Shown in pieces: positions 16,279-24,081 of a DNA stretch of 64,000 nt. The notes beneath the pieces were generated by a model, which was not told where the DNA came from, searched no databases, and saw nothing but the letters and a program-made list of their open reading frames with translations. The position numbers and the translations under genes were made by a program. Within the stretch, counting starts at the first letter, position 1; each line of letters opens with the position of its first letter. Source of the stretch: Curtobacterium citreum (GTDB lineage: Bacteria; Actinomycetota; Actinomycetes; Actinomycetales; Microbacteriaceae); contig NZ_VFMQ01000001.1 in assembly GCF_006715175.1 (NCBI RefSeq), forward strand, positions 2,728,001 to 2,792,000, read 5' to 3'.

Positions 16279-17712
16279 ATGCTCGACCGCACCGAGCCGC
16301 TCCCGCCCCAGGTGAGCGCCTCCCGGCGACAGGTGAGCCGGATCGCCGCGGTGCTGCGCTCCTCGCCCTCCCGACTGGCGATCCTCGTCTTCATCGCGCT
16401 GGTGCTCCTGTTCACGCTGCTGTTCATGACGCCGATGGCCTCGGCGGACGGCACGACGACGCACTTCTCGGACGCCCTGTTCACCGCCGCGTCGGTCGTC
16501 TGCGTGACCGGACTCGCCACGGTCGACATGGCCACGCACTGGTCGGTGTTCGGCAAGACCCTCGTGGTGATCGGCACGCAGATCGGCGCCGTCGGGGTCC
16601 TGACCTTCGCGTCGATCCTCGGGCTCGTGGTGACCCGTCGGCTCGGGCTCCGCGCGAAGCTCATCGCCGCGGGCGACTCGAACCCGCTCCGCACCCACCA
16701 CGGCGCCGTCCCCGAGGGCCAGGCGGTCCGGCTCGGCGAGGTCGGCACGCTCCTGCTGACGGTGGCGGTGAGCACGCTGACGATCGAGATCGCCGTCGGG
16801 CTCCTGCTCCTGCCGTCCGTGCTCGTCGCCGGGTACCCGTTCTGGACGGCCGTGGGCGACTCCTTCTACTACGCGGCGATGGCGTTCACGAACACGGGGT
16901 TCGCACCGAACGCCGACGGCCTCGCGCCGTTCACCCACGACTACTGGTTCCTGTCGCTGCTCATGGTCGCGGTCGTCCTCGGGTCGATCGGCTTCCCGGT
17001 CATCCGGACGCTCACCAAGCAGCTCCGCTCCCCGCGGCGGTGGCCGATCCACGTCAAGCTCACGCTGACCACGAGTGCGGTCCTGCTGCTCCTCGGCGCC
17101 GTCGTCTACACCGCGCTCGAGGCCTCGAACCCCCGCACGCTCGGGTCCGAGGGCGCCGGCCACACCGCGTTCCAGGCGCTCTTCTTCTCGACGATGACCC
17201 GCTCGGGCGGCTTCGCGACGATCGACGTCGAGCAGATGAACGGCGCGAGCCTGCTCGTCACCGACATGCTCATGTTCATCGGCGGCGGCTCGGCCTCGAC
17301 CGCCGGCGGCATCAAGGTGACGACCCTCGCCGTGCTGTTCCTCGCCGCCGTCGCCGAGGCCCGGGGCCGCCGCAGCATGGAGGCGTTCGGCCGCCGCATC
17401 CCGAGCGACGTCCTCCGCGTCGCCGTCGCCGTCGTGCTGTGGGGCGCGACGATCGTCGCCGTCGCCACCGTCGTGCTCCTGCAGATCACCGGCGACTCCC
17501 TGGACCGCGTGCTGTTCGAGGTCATCTCGGCCTTCGCCACGTGCGGCCTGTCCTCCGGGATCTCGGCCGAGCTGCCCGAGTCCGGCAAGTACGTGCTCGC
17601 CGCCACCATGTTCCTCGGCCGGGTCGGTACAGTGACGATCGCCGCAGCCCTGGCCGCCAGCCAGAGCCGGCAGCTGTTCCGCCGACCCGAAGAGAGGCCC
17701 ATCGTTGGCTGA
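16279..17712 (+). CDS. TrkH/KtrB family potassium transporter subunit
   Basis: The membrane subunit of a Na/K-dependent potassium uptake system. The 477-residue protein repeats the four M1-P-M2 units of the family, with filter-like glycines in VCVTGLATVD, FTNTGFAPNADG, TRSGGFATID and FATCGLSSGIS. It is encoded directly before its RCK regulatory subunit, whose gene overlaps its end by 8 bases. The pairing of one TrkH-type protein with a single-RCK protein is KtrAB-like. Confidence 0.94.
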   Translation: MLDRTEPLPPQVSASRRQVSRIAAVLRSSPSRLAILVFIALVLLFTLLFMTPMASADGTTTHFSDALFTAASVVCVTGLATVDMATHWSVFGKTLVVIGTQIGAVGVLTFASILGLVVTRRLGLRAKLIAAGDSNPLRTHHGAVPEGQAVRLGEVGTLLLTVAVSTLTIEIAVGLLLLPSVLVAGYPFWTAVGDSFYYAAMAFTNTGFAPNADGLAPFTHDYWFLSLLMVAVVLGSIGFPVIRTLTKQLRSPRRWPIHVKLTLTTSAVLLLLGAVVYTALEASNPRTLGSEGAGHTAFQALFFSTMTRSGGFATIDVEQMNGASLLVTDMLMFIGGGSASTAGGIKVTTLAVLFLAAVAEARGRRSMEAFGRRIPSDVLRVAVAVVLWGATIVAVATVVLLQITGDSLDRVLFEVISAFATCGLSSGISAELPESGKYVLAATMFLGRVGTVTIAAALAASQSRQLFRRPEERPIVG

Positions 17713-18412
17713 CCGACGCGCCGACCGCCGTGCGCCCCACCCCGTCACCGGAGCCGTGAGCCACGACGCCCCCGTGCTCGTCCTCGGCCTCGGCCGCTTC
17801 GGCGCCGCGACCGCCGGGCAGCTCGAGCGCCAGAACCGCGAGGTCCTCGTCGTCGACACCGACGCCGCGCTGGTGCAGAAGTGGTCGGACCGGGTCACCC
17901 ACGCCGTGCAGGCGGACGCCACCGACATCGACGCCCTGCGGCAGATCGGTGCGCAGGACTTCGCGATCGCCGTGGTCGCGGTCGGCTCGCACCTGGAGTC
18001 GAGCGTCCTCATCACCTCGAACCTCGTCGACCTCGGGATCCCGCAGATCTGGGCGAAGGCCGTCAGCCGGTCGCACGGCACGATCCTGTCCCGCATCGGC
18101 GCGAACCACGTCGTCTACCCGGAGCGCGAGGCCGGCGAGCGGACCGCCCACCTGGTCTCGGGACGCATGCTCGACTTCATCGAGTTCGACGACGACTTCG
18201 CGGTGGTCAAGATGCACCCGCCCCGCGCGGTGCGCGGCAAGGACCTCGCCACGACGGTCATCCGCACGCGGCACGGACTCACCGTGCTCGGCATCAAGTC
18301 GCCGGGGCGGGCGTTCGTGCCGGCGACGCCGGACAGCGTGATCGGCGAGGACGACGTGATCATCGTCTCCGGCACCGAGACGGACCTGGAACGCTTCGCG
18401 GCGCTCGAGTGA
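17705..18412 (+). CDS. TrkA/KtrA family potassium regulatory protein (RCK)
   Basis: A 235-residue cytoplasmic subunit that gates the TrkH partner. It has one RCK_N domain (VLVLGLGRFGAATAGQLERQ, then LVVDTD, the nucleotide-binding acidic end of strand 2) and one RCK_C domain from about residue 155. The TTG start overlaps the TrkH stop by 8 bases and is preceded by AGAGAGG. A GTG at 17759 is an alternative start that would still include the whole Rossmann fold. Confidence 0.92.
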   Translation: MADRRADRRAPHPVTGAVSHDAPVLVLGLGRFGAATAGQLERQNREVLVVDTDAALVQKWSDRVTHAVQADATDIDALRQIGAQDFAIAVVAVGSHLESSVLITSNLVDLGIPQIWAKAVSRSHGTILSRIGANHVVYPEREAGERTAHLVSGRMLDFIEFDDDFAVVKMHPPRAVRGKDLATTVIRTRHGLTVLGIKSPGRAFVPATPDSVIGEDDVIIVSGTETDLERFAALE

Positions 18413-18421
18413 CCCGCTGAC

Positions 18422-18466
18422 GGCCTGGAGGCTCGTGGCGGGGCCCGTCACGATCCTCCCTTCCGG
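18422..18466. repeat. palindromic element copy 2 (degenerate)
   Basis: Left arm GGCCTGGAGGCTCGTGGCG and right arm GTCACGATCCTCCCTTCCGG pair imperfectly around GGGCCC. It lies between the convergent ends of the trkA-like gene and proC and probably terminates both. The left arm has the GGCCTGGAGGC variant seen in several partial copies elsewhere in the window. Confidence 0.75.
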
Positions 18467-18508
18467 TGTTCGTCGCCCCCGGCGACGCGAGGGCTGGACC
18501 GCACGGTG

Positions 18509-19339
18509 TCAGGACCGCGCGATCTCCTCGGCCCGTGCGATCGCCGCGCGCGACGCGCGCTCCAGGGTCGCGGCGAGGTCCGCGTCCTGCAGGACGGCGA
18601 CGGCGCGCTCGGTCGTGCCGGCCGGGCTGGTGACCGCCCGCCGGAGGTCCGCGGGCTCCCGCCCGGAGGCGGCCAGCAGCTCGACCGCGCCGCGGAGCGT
18701 CCCCTGCACCATCGCGGCGGCCTGCTCGTGGTCGAAGCCGAGGCGCTCGGCGGCCTCCTGCCACTGCTCGACGAGCAGGAAGACGTAGGCGGGTCCGGAA
18801 CCGGAGACCGCGGACAGGGCGTCGAGCCGGTCCTCGGGCACGGTGAGCACGGTGCCGGAGGCACTGAACACGGACGACGCGACCGCGACCGCGGCGTCGT
18901 CGGCGGTCGCGCCGGCGCTGATGCCGGTGACGCCGTGCCCGACGCCGATCGGGGTGTTCGGCAGCGCGCGGACGACGCGGACGCCGGCGGGCACGCGGGT
19001 CTCCATCGCTGCGGTGGTCGTGCCGACGGCGACGCTGACGACCACGGCGCCCGGGTGCAGGGAGGCGGCGACCTCGTCGAGCACGTCGGCCACCATGTAC
19101 GGCTTCACCCCGAGCACCACGAGGTCGGCGCCGCGGACCGCGTGCCGGTTGGCGTCCGGGTCCGTGTCGGTGGCGAGGGCGTCGAGCCCGCGCTCCCGCA
19201 GTGCCGCAGCCGAGCCCTCGGACTTCGTCGTGAGCGTCACGGTCGCCGGGTCGAGCCCCGCGGCGAGCAGGCCGTCGAGGACCGCGCCGGACATGGAGCC
19301 GACGCCGAGCATGGCGGTGCGGGGCAGTTCGATCGTCAT
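18509..19339 (-). CDS. proC: pyrroline-5-carboxylate reductase
   Basis: Catalyses the last step of proline synthesis, reducing pyrroline-5-carboxylate with NAD(P)H. The 276-residue protein has the Rossmann start TAMLGVGSMSGAVLDGLL, DLVVLGVKPYMVADVL and the family signature LSAVSGSGPAYVFLLVEQW near residue 165. The ATG at 19339 was preferred to the in-frame ATG two codons upstream, because a TAGGGT box (19347-19352) is 7 bases from it and only 1 base from the other. Confidence 0.95.
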   Translation of the reverse strand: MTIELPRTAMLGVGSMSGAVLDGLLAAGLDPATVTLTTKSEGSAAALRERGLDALATDTDPDANRHAVRGADLVVLGVKPYMVADVLDEVAASLHPGAVVVSVAVGTTTAAMETRVPAGVRVVRALPNTPIGVGHGVTGISAGATADDAAVAVASSVFSASGTVLTVPEDRLDALSAVSGSGPAYVFLLVEQWQEAAERLGFDHEQAAAMVQGTLRGAVELLAASGREPADLRRAVTSPAGTTERAVAVLQDADLAATLERASRAAIARAEEIARS

Positions 19340-19413
19340 GCTCATGACCCTATCCAGCGACCTCGCGCACCGGTCGCGCCTAGGATCGGGGCACGTCGGG
19401 AGAAGGGACACCT

Positions 19414-20370
19414 GTGAGCGCTTCGGGAGGCACGAGGGCGATCCTCGCCGCACTGGCCGCGAACGTCGGGATCGCGATCGTCAAGTTCGTCGCGGCGGCG
19501 ATCAGCGGGTCCGCGGCGATGCTCGCGGAGGGCGTGCACTCCCTGGCCGACTCCGCGAACCAGCTCCTGCTGCTGCTCGGCGGACGGCGCGCGCGGAAGG
19601 CGGCCGACCAGGAGCACCCCTTCGGCCACGGGCGCGAACGGTACGTGTACGCGTTCGTCGTGTCGATCATCCTGTTCACCGTCGGCGGGGTCTTCTCGCT
19701 GTACGAGGGGCTCGAGAAGCTCGCGGCGCCGCACCCGCTCGAGAACTGGTGGCTGCCGGTCGCCGTGCTCGTCGTCGCGATCGGGCTCGAGGGCTTCTCG
19801 CTCCGCACGGCGCTGCGGGAGGCCCGCCCGCACAAGGGGTCGCAGTCGTGGGTGCAGTTCGTGCGCCGGGCGAAGGCGCCCGAACTCCCCGTCGTCATGC
19901 TCGAGGACACGGCGGCCCTGACCGGCCTGGTGTTCGCGCTGCTCGGCGTCGGGCTGACGGTGGTCACCGGCAACGGGGTGTTCGACGCGGCCGGCACGAT
20001 CCTGATCGCCCTGCTCCTCATCGCGGTGGCGGTCGTGCTCGGCATCGAGACGAAGAGCCTGCTCGTGGGCGAGGGAGCGAACGACGCCGACGTCGAACGC
20101 ATCCGGACCGCGACGCTCGACGGGCCGGAGGTCGACTCGATCGTGCACCTCAAGACCCTGTACCTCGGCCCGGACGAGCTCATGGTCGGCATGAAGGTCG
20201 CCGTCGACGGCGACCGGCGGCTCGGCGACGTCGCGGCGGGCATCGACGCCGTGGAGCAGCGGATCCGCGCAGCGGTCCCGGCCGCACGGGTGATCTACGT
20301 CGAGCCGGACGTGCTCCGGACCGGACCACGACCGCCGACCGAGGCGATCGTCATCCGCGCCGCCGACTGA
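19414..20370 (+). CDS. cation diffusion facilitator family transporter
   Basis: A divalent-cation/proton antiporter (Zn, Fe, Co or Mn class). The 318-residue protein has six membrane helices, with the metal-site motif EGVHSLADSANQLLLL in helix 2 and EDTAALTGL in helix 5 in place of the usual HxxxD. A C-terminal cytoplasmic ferredoxin-like domain follows. HPFGHGRERYVYAF between helices 2 and 3 is the family's His-rich signature. The GTG start has GGGAGAAGGG 6 bases upstream. The exact metal is not determinable. Confidence 0.92.
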   Translation: MSASGGTRAILAALAANVGIAIVKFVAAAISGSAAMLAEGVHSLADSANQLLLLLGGRRARKAADQEHPFGHGRERYVYAFVVSIILFTVGGVFSLYEGLEKLAAPHPLENWWLPVAVLVVAIGLEGFSLRTALREARPHKGSQSWVQFVRRAKAPELPVVMLEDTAALTGLVFALLGVGLTVVTGNGVFDAAGTILIALLLIAVAVVLGIETKSLLVGEGANDADVERIRTATLDGPEVDSIVHLKTLYLGPDELMVGMKVAVDGDRRLGDVAAGIDAVEQRIRAAVPAARVIYVEPDVLRTGPRPPTEAIVIRAAD

Positions 20371-20371
20371 G

Positions 20372-20413
20372 GGCAGCCTTGCTGGCGGAGGACCACCCGC
20401 TTCCGCCAGGCTC
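20372..20413 (+). terminator. hairpin after the cation efflux gene
   Basis: GCTGGCGGA and TCCGCCAGGC pair around a 12-base loop immediately after the stop codon and just before the next gene. The stem could act as a weak terminator or processing site. There is no T-run. Confidence 0.45.
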
Positions 20414-20797
20414 GTGTCCATGACGGCGCTCTCCTCGGTCCTGCTCATCCTGCACTTCCTCGGCCTCGCGGCCGTGATCGGCGCGTTCCTCGTGCAGGTG
20501 CGCCGGAAGGGCGGGTTCCAGACCGGCTGGATGGTCATCGGGCTCGTCACGCAGCTCGTCACGGGCCTCGCGATGATGGGCATCCTCGATGCCACGACGG
20601 ACGGCGGGGCGAACCACGCGAAGCTCGGCGTGAAGCTGGCCGTCGCGGTGGTCGCGCTCGTCCTGGCGCTCGTCGCCCGGGCGCGTCAGGCGCAGGCCGA
20701 CGCCGGGAAGGCGAAGGCGAAGGCCGCGCTGCCGTTCTTCCACTCGGCCGGGGCGCTGGCGATCATCAACGTGCTCGTCGCGGTGCTCTGGAAGTAG
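20414..20797 (+). CDS. hypothetical four-helix membrane protein
   Basis: A 127-residue protein with four hydrophobic helices, separated by short basic loops ([24 protein letters not shown]). Its start is GTG or the ATG two codons later. It resembles small membrane proteins widely annotated in Microbacteriaceae without function, and I assign none. It lies 43 bases after the cation efflux gene on the same strand and may be co-transcribed. Confidence 0.75.
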   Translation: MSMTALSSVLLILHFLGLAAVIGAFLVQVRRKGGFQTGWMVIGLVTQLVTGLAMMGILDATTDGGANHAKLGVKLAVAVVALVLALVARARQAQADAGKAKAKAALPFFHSAGALAIINVLVAVLWK

Positions 20798-20802
20798 GGC
20801 GC

Positions 20803-20845
20803 TCCGCGGTCCGCGGTTCGTGGTCCGCGGTCCGCGGTCCGCGGG
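20803..20845. repeat. short CCGCGGT tandem repeat
   Basis: Seven-base units CCGCGGT are repeated about five times, with one interrupted unit (TTCGTGGT), filling the gap between the convergent hypothetical gene and tadA. Each unit is itself palindromic (CCGCGG), so the array can form alternative hairpins and may serve as a bidirectional terminator or simply be slippage-prone DNA. Confidence 0.8.
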
Positions 20846-20846
20846 G

Positions 20847-21314
20847 TCAGCGTCGTTCGTGGAAGAACGCGTCGAGCAGTGCGGCGCAGGCCGCCTCCCG
20901 CACGCCGCCGACGACCTCGGACCGGTGCGGCAGCCGGCGGTCCCGCGCGATGTCGTAGACGCTCCCCGACGCCCCGGCCTTCGGGTCCCACGCCCCGAAC
21001 ACGATCCGCGGCACCCGGGCGGCGAGCGCGGCACCGGCGCACATGGGGCACGGCTCCAGCGTCACCACGAGCGTGTGCTCCGCGAGGTGCCAGTCCCGCG
21101 TGACCTCGGCCGCGGCCCGGAGCGCCAGGACCTCGGCGTGGGCGGTCGGGTCCTGCCGCGCCTCGCGCTCGTTGCGCCCCACCGCCACGACGGCGCCGTC
21201 GGCGTCGAGCACGACGGCCCCGACCGGGACGTCACCGGTGGCCAGGCACGCGCGTGCCTCGGCGAGGGCACGGTCCATGGCGGCGGTGAACGGGCGGCCG
21301 GCGGGGTCTTCCAC
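20847..21314 (-). CDS. tadA: tRNA-specific adenosine deaminase TadA
   Basis: Deaminates A34 of tRNA(Arg) to inosine. The 155-residue product contains the zinc site and proton shuttle HAEVLAL and the cysteine pair in [20 protein letters not shown]. The core matches the family along its length. GTG at 21312-21314 was chosen for its AGGA site at proper distance; an ATG six codons upstream (21332) is the alternative and would lie only 4 bases from a TACCGT box. It is divergent from upp. Confidence 0.92.
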   Translation of the reverse strand: MEDPAGRPFTAAMDRALAEARACLATGDVPVGAVVLDADGAVVAVGRNEREARQDPTAHAEVLALRAAAEVTRDWHLAEHTLVVTLEPCPMCAGAALAARVPRIVFGAWDPKAGASGSVYDIARDRRLPHRSEVVGGVREAACAALLDAFFHERR

Positions 21315-21353
21315 GCGTCGATCCTGCCCCATCGGCACGGTACGCTCGACTCC

Positions 21354-21989
21354 ATGCGAGTCCACGTCGCCGACCACCCGCTCATCACCCACAAGCTCTC
21401 GGTGCTCCGCGACCGGACCACACCGTCCCCCACGTTCCGCGCCCTGACCGAGGAGCTCGTCACGCTCCTCGCGTACGAGGCGACGCGCAACGTCCGCGTC
21501 ACGGCCACGCCGATCGACACCCCGGTGGCGCACACCATGGGCGTCTCCATCGCGAAGCCCCGCCCGCTCGTCGTCCCGATCCTCCGCGCGGGCCTCGGCA
21601 TGCTCGAGGGCATGGTCAAGCTCGTCCCCACGGCCGAGGTCGGCTTCCTCGGCATGGCGCGCAACGAGACCACGCTCGAGCCCCAGACCTACGCCGAGCG
21701 CCTGCCCGACGACCTGTCCGGCCGCCAGTGCTTCGTGCTCGACCCGATGCTCGCGACGGGCGGTACCCTCGCGGCGGCGATCGACTTCCTGTTCGACCGC
21801 GGCGCGGAGGAGGTCACGTGCGTGTGCATCCTGGGCGCTCCCGAGGGCCTGGCCGCCGTCGAGCAGGCCGTCGGCGACCGCAACGTCACGATCGTGCTCG
21901 GCGCCCTCGACGAGAAGCTCGACGAGAACGGGTACATCGTCCCGGGCCTCGGCGACGCCGGCGACCGCCTGTACGGGCTGGCCGAGTAG
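21354..21989 (+). CDS. upp: uracil phosphoribosyltransferase
   Basis: Salvages uracil to UMP using PRPP. The 211-residue protein starts [20 protein letters not shown] and has the PRPP loop [17 protein letters not shown] and the uracil-binding C-terminal segment ([13 protein letters not shown]). Length is as expected for the family. A TACGCT box (21341-21346) ends 7 bases before the ATG, with no Shine-Dalgarno, so the mRNA is probably leaderless. Confidence 0.96.
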   Translation: MRVHVADHPLITHKLSVLRDRTTPSPTFRALTEELVTLLAYEATRNVRVTATPIDTPVAHTMGVSIAKPRPLVVPILRAGLGMLEGMVKLVPTAEVGFLGMARNETTLEPQTYAERLPDDLSGRQCFVLDPMLATGGTLAAAIDFLFDRGAEEVTCVCILGAPEGLAAVEQAVGDRNVTIVLGALDEKLDENGYIVPGLGDAGDRLYGLAE

Positions 21990-22088
21990 CACCACCGACG
22001 CGACGCCCCCGCTCGCGCGAGACCCTGCCGGAAGGCGTGGCGTCCCGCGTGGTCGGGGGCGTCCTGCATCCCGGGGGCCGGACCGCGC

Positions 22089-22141
22089 ACCGTCCGCACG
22101 GACGGTTGACACGGGGTTGGTATACCGCTGATACTCGTCCC
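22089..22141 (+). promoter_or_regulatory. strong promoter with adjacent dyad before a short leader ORF
   Basis: TTGACA (22106-22111) and GATACT (22130-22135) are spaced by 18 bases, and the ATG of a 38-codon ORF follows 6 bases later. This is the closest match to a consensus promoter in the window. A perfect dyad ACCGTCC-GCAC-GGACGGT (22089-22106) abuts the -35 box and could be a regulator site. The promoter probably drives the winged-helix gene 370 bases downstream through a leader. Confidence 0.75.
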
Positions 22142-22258
22142 ATGACTGCGAACCCGTCCACCCGCGTCCTCGAGACGTGCTCCTCCCGAGGGGCAGTGGG
22201 GACCGTCGGCACGATGATGCCGACGACGGCGGTCATGCGTTGTCGAATGTGTGCCTGA
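22142..22258 (+). CDS. short leader ORF ending in a Cys/Met/Arg cluster
   Basis: A 38-codon ORF starting at the probable transcription start of a strong promoter. The product begins MTANPSTRVLETCSS and ends TAVMRCRMCA before TGA. Three cysteines and five methionines in 38 residues, clustered at the C-terminus, are typical of actinobacterial leader peptides that sense translation. A shorter start at the MMPTTAVM codons is possible. The 257 bases to the next gene contain a stem pairing CGCGAC with GTCGCG (around 22287-22306). Function is inferred only from position and composition. Confidence 0.55.
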   Translation: MTANPSTRVLETCSSRGAVGTVGTMMPTTAVMRCRMCA

Positions 22259-22515
22259 TCGGTACCCGTTCCAGCTGGATCCCCCGCGACACCACCCCGG
22301 TCGCGAGCGTGTGATCCCCGGGTGACACCGAATCGACGACGCACAGCGTCCGGCGACGGACAGCGACCGTGCTCGAGACGGTGCACCCGTACCCCCGGGA
22401 AGGCCCCGGTCCACCGACGGACCGCAGGGCGACACGGCGATCCGCCGAACCCGGACCGACGCATTCGACACCGCCGCGCCGCACGCAGCGCAGCAACCCG
22501 CACGGAAGAACCGCC

Positions 22516-23286
22516 ATGTCGCTCACCATCGCCCAGCCCCGCACCGCTCACCGCTCCCCCGCGTCCGTGTCGACGGACCTCGGCACCGTGACGTCGATCC
22601 GGTCCCGTCGCGCGCCGGCCGCCCCGCCGGTCCCGGACGGCATCCCGACCAGCCCGGTCGTCGCGCCGCAGCGCAACCGGTCGCTGCCCGAGGGCACCGA
22701 GGCCCGCGGCTTCGCGCTGTACGTCGGCATCGACGAGGCGCAGGCCGCTGCCGCGGGCACCTCGCTCGCCGCGGTGGTCGAGCAGCTCAAGGCCCTCACC
22801 GCGCAGCTCGTGCCGACCTCGGAGACGTACGCCGCGGTGGCCGTCGCCGCCGAGGGCTCCGGAGGCCGCGACGTCGACGTCGTCCGGCTCGCCCTGCAGG
22901 ACCGCTCCGCCGTCGCCGCCCGCAAGCAGGCCGAGAAGCCCGAGCCCGAGGAGACCGGGGTCGTCATCGACATCTCCCGGAAGCGGGTCACGCTCGACGG
23001 CGAGGCCGCTCCCCTGACCTACAAGGAGTTCGAGCTCCTGCAGTTCCTCGTCCTCCGCGAGGGACAGACCGTCGACCGCGCGGCCATCATCGAGGGCCTG
23101 TGGTCGGACGGCGAGGACGAGACCCCGAACGAGCGCACGATCGACGTGCACGTCCGTCGGCTCCGTTCGAAGCTCGGCGCGTTCGAGGAGATCGTCCGCA
23201 CCGTGCGGGGTGTCGGCTACCGGTTCGACCGGCACGCCGACGTCGCGGTGCGCTACGCCTCGACGCCCTCGCCCGACCTCTTCTGA
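22516..23286 (+). CDS. orphan OmpR/PhoB-type winged-helix protein
   Basis: A 256-residue protein. Residues 155-245 form a complete OmpR-type winged helix (PLTYKEFELLQFLVLREGQT, RTIDVHVRRLRSKLG, RTVRGVGYRFDRH). The N-terminal 150 residues lack the phospho-acceptor receiver fold. They have a basic, Pro-rich start and a small alpha/beta domain (GFALYVGIDEAQAAAAGTS). It is therefore not a classic response regulator. GGAAG lies 9 bases before the ATG. Transcription probably begins at the strong promoter near 22135, giving a leader of about 370 bases with the short upstream ORF. Confidence 0.88.
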   Translation: MSLTIAQPRTAHRSPASVSTDLGTVTSIRSRRAPAAPPVPDGIPTSPVVAPQRNRSLPEGTEARGFALYVGIDEAQAAAAGTSLAAVVEQLKALTAQLVPTSETYAAVAVAAEGSGGRDVDVVRLALQDRSAVAARKQAEKPEPEETGVVIDISRKRVTLDGEAAPLTYKEFELLQFLVLREGQTVDRAAIIEGLWSDGEDETPNERTIDVHVRRLRSKLGAFEEIVRTVRGVGYRFDRHADVAVRYASTPSPDLF

Positions 23287-23356
23287 TCCGCTCGGCGTCC
23301 TCCCGGTGAACTCGCAGCGAACGACCTCGTCACACGCTGGCGCGCCGTTACCTCGC

Positions 23357-23475
23357 CGTTATACAGTCCTTCTTGCAGACAGTGTTTGCTGTGGCACTGG
23401 CTGCGGAATGTGATTGCAGGACACTCTTGGTGCAAGGGAGAGGGCCGGTCGCCCAGAAGGCGACCGGCCCTCGTT
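23357..23475 (+). ncRNA. candidate structured small RNA with terminator
   Basis: This stretch is visibly richer in A and T than its surroundings and has no convincing ORF. A TATACAGT box stands at its start. The transcript could fold with closing stem CTTGCA/TGCAAG, inner hairpins ACAG-CTGT and CTGC-GCAG, and then a 14-bp terminator stem GAGGGCCGGTCGCC with loop CAGAA (23440-23472). I know no Rfam family that fits. The stem could instead just be the terminator of the winged-helix gene upstream. Confidence 0.4.
23440..23472 (+). terminator. intrinsic terminator stem
   Basis: Perfect 14-bp stem GAGGGCCGGTCGCC around the loop CAGAA. It ends either the winged-helix transcript or the candidate small RNA. 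TCGTTGCGTC follows, a weak T-tract. Confidence 0.8.
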
Positions 23476-23574
23476 GCGTCTGCCGACCCGTCCGCGGGCG
23501 TGTCCCCCGTCTGCACGGCGCGCTCGTGCTCCGTCGCTAGTGTGGGTTGACCGCACGACCGAAGGGGCCGCACC

Positions 23575-24081
23575 GTGGACGAGTCACGCCGCAGCGACAA
23601 GGCGACCGCCGTCGCGGCCTGGGAAGCACTGTTCCGGGCGCAGGTGACGGTCATGCGGGCGCTCAACGCCGACTTCCCGAGCGCGGAGATCTCGTTCAAC
23701 GAGTACGACGTGTGCTTCAACCTGTCGACGCAGCCCGGCCGTCGGTGCCGGATGCGCGAGCTCACCGGACACCTGCTGCTCACCCAGCCGAGCGTCAGCC
23801 GACTCGTCGAGCGCCTGGCGTCGAAGGGCATCGTCGAGAAGCAGCCGGACCCGAGCGACGCCCGCGGGGTCATCGTCGCCCTCACGGCGCACGGGTTCGA
23901 CGTCTACCGCTCGGTCGCCGTGCAGCACGCGCAGACCATCGCGGAGCAGGTCGGCGCCGGTCTCGACGACGACGAGCTCCAGACGCTCACCGCCCTGTGC
24001 ACGAAGCTCCGGGTCGCGGCGGACGCACCGGGGCGGAGCACCACCCGCGTCCCGCGTGACCGGGCCACGGTGGACGCATGA
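23575..24081 (+). CDS. MarR family transcriptional regulator
   Basis: A 168-residue regulator with the MarR winged helix: LTGHLLLTQPSVSRLVERLA (recognition helix) and GIVEKQPDPSDARGVIVALT (wing). It starts with GTG behind GAAGGGG. Its stop overlaps the photolyase ATG by 4 bases, so it heads a marR-phr-hydrolase operon. The ligand is unknown. Confidence 0.92.
   Translation: MDESRRSDKATAVAAWEALFRAQVTVMRALNADFPSAEISFNEYDVCFNLSTQPGRRCRMRELTGHLLLTQPSVSRLVERLASKGIVEKQPDPSDARGVIVALTAHGFDVYRSVAVQHAQTIAEQVGAGLDDDELQTLTALCTKLRVAADAPGRSTTRVPRDRATVDA

Noticed and set aside
23210..23413. Open frame ending VCCGTGCGM just before the candidate small RNA
   Set aside because: Its only in-frame start lies inside the winged-helix gene, and no start codon precedes the Cys-rich end.
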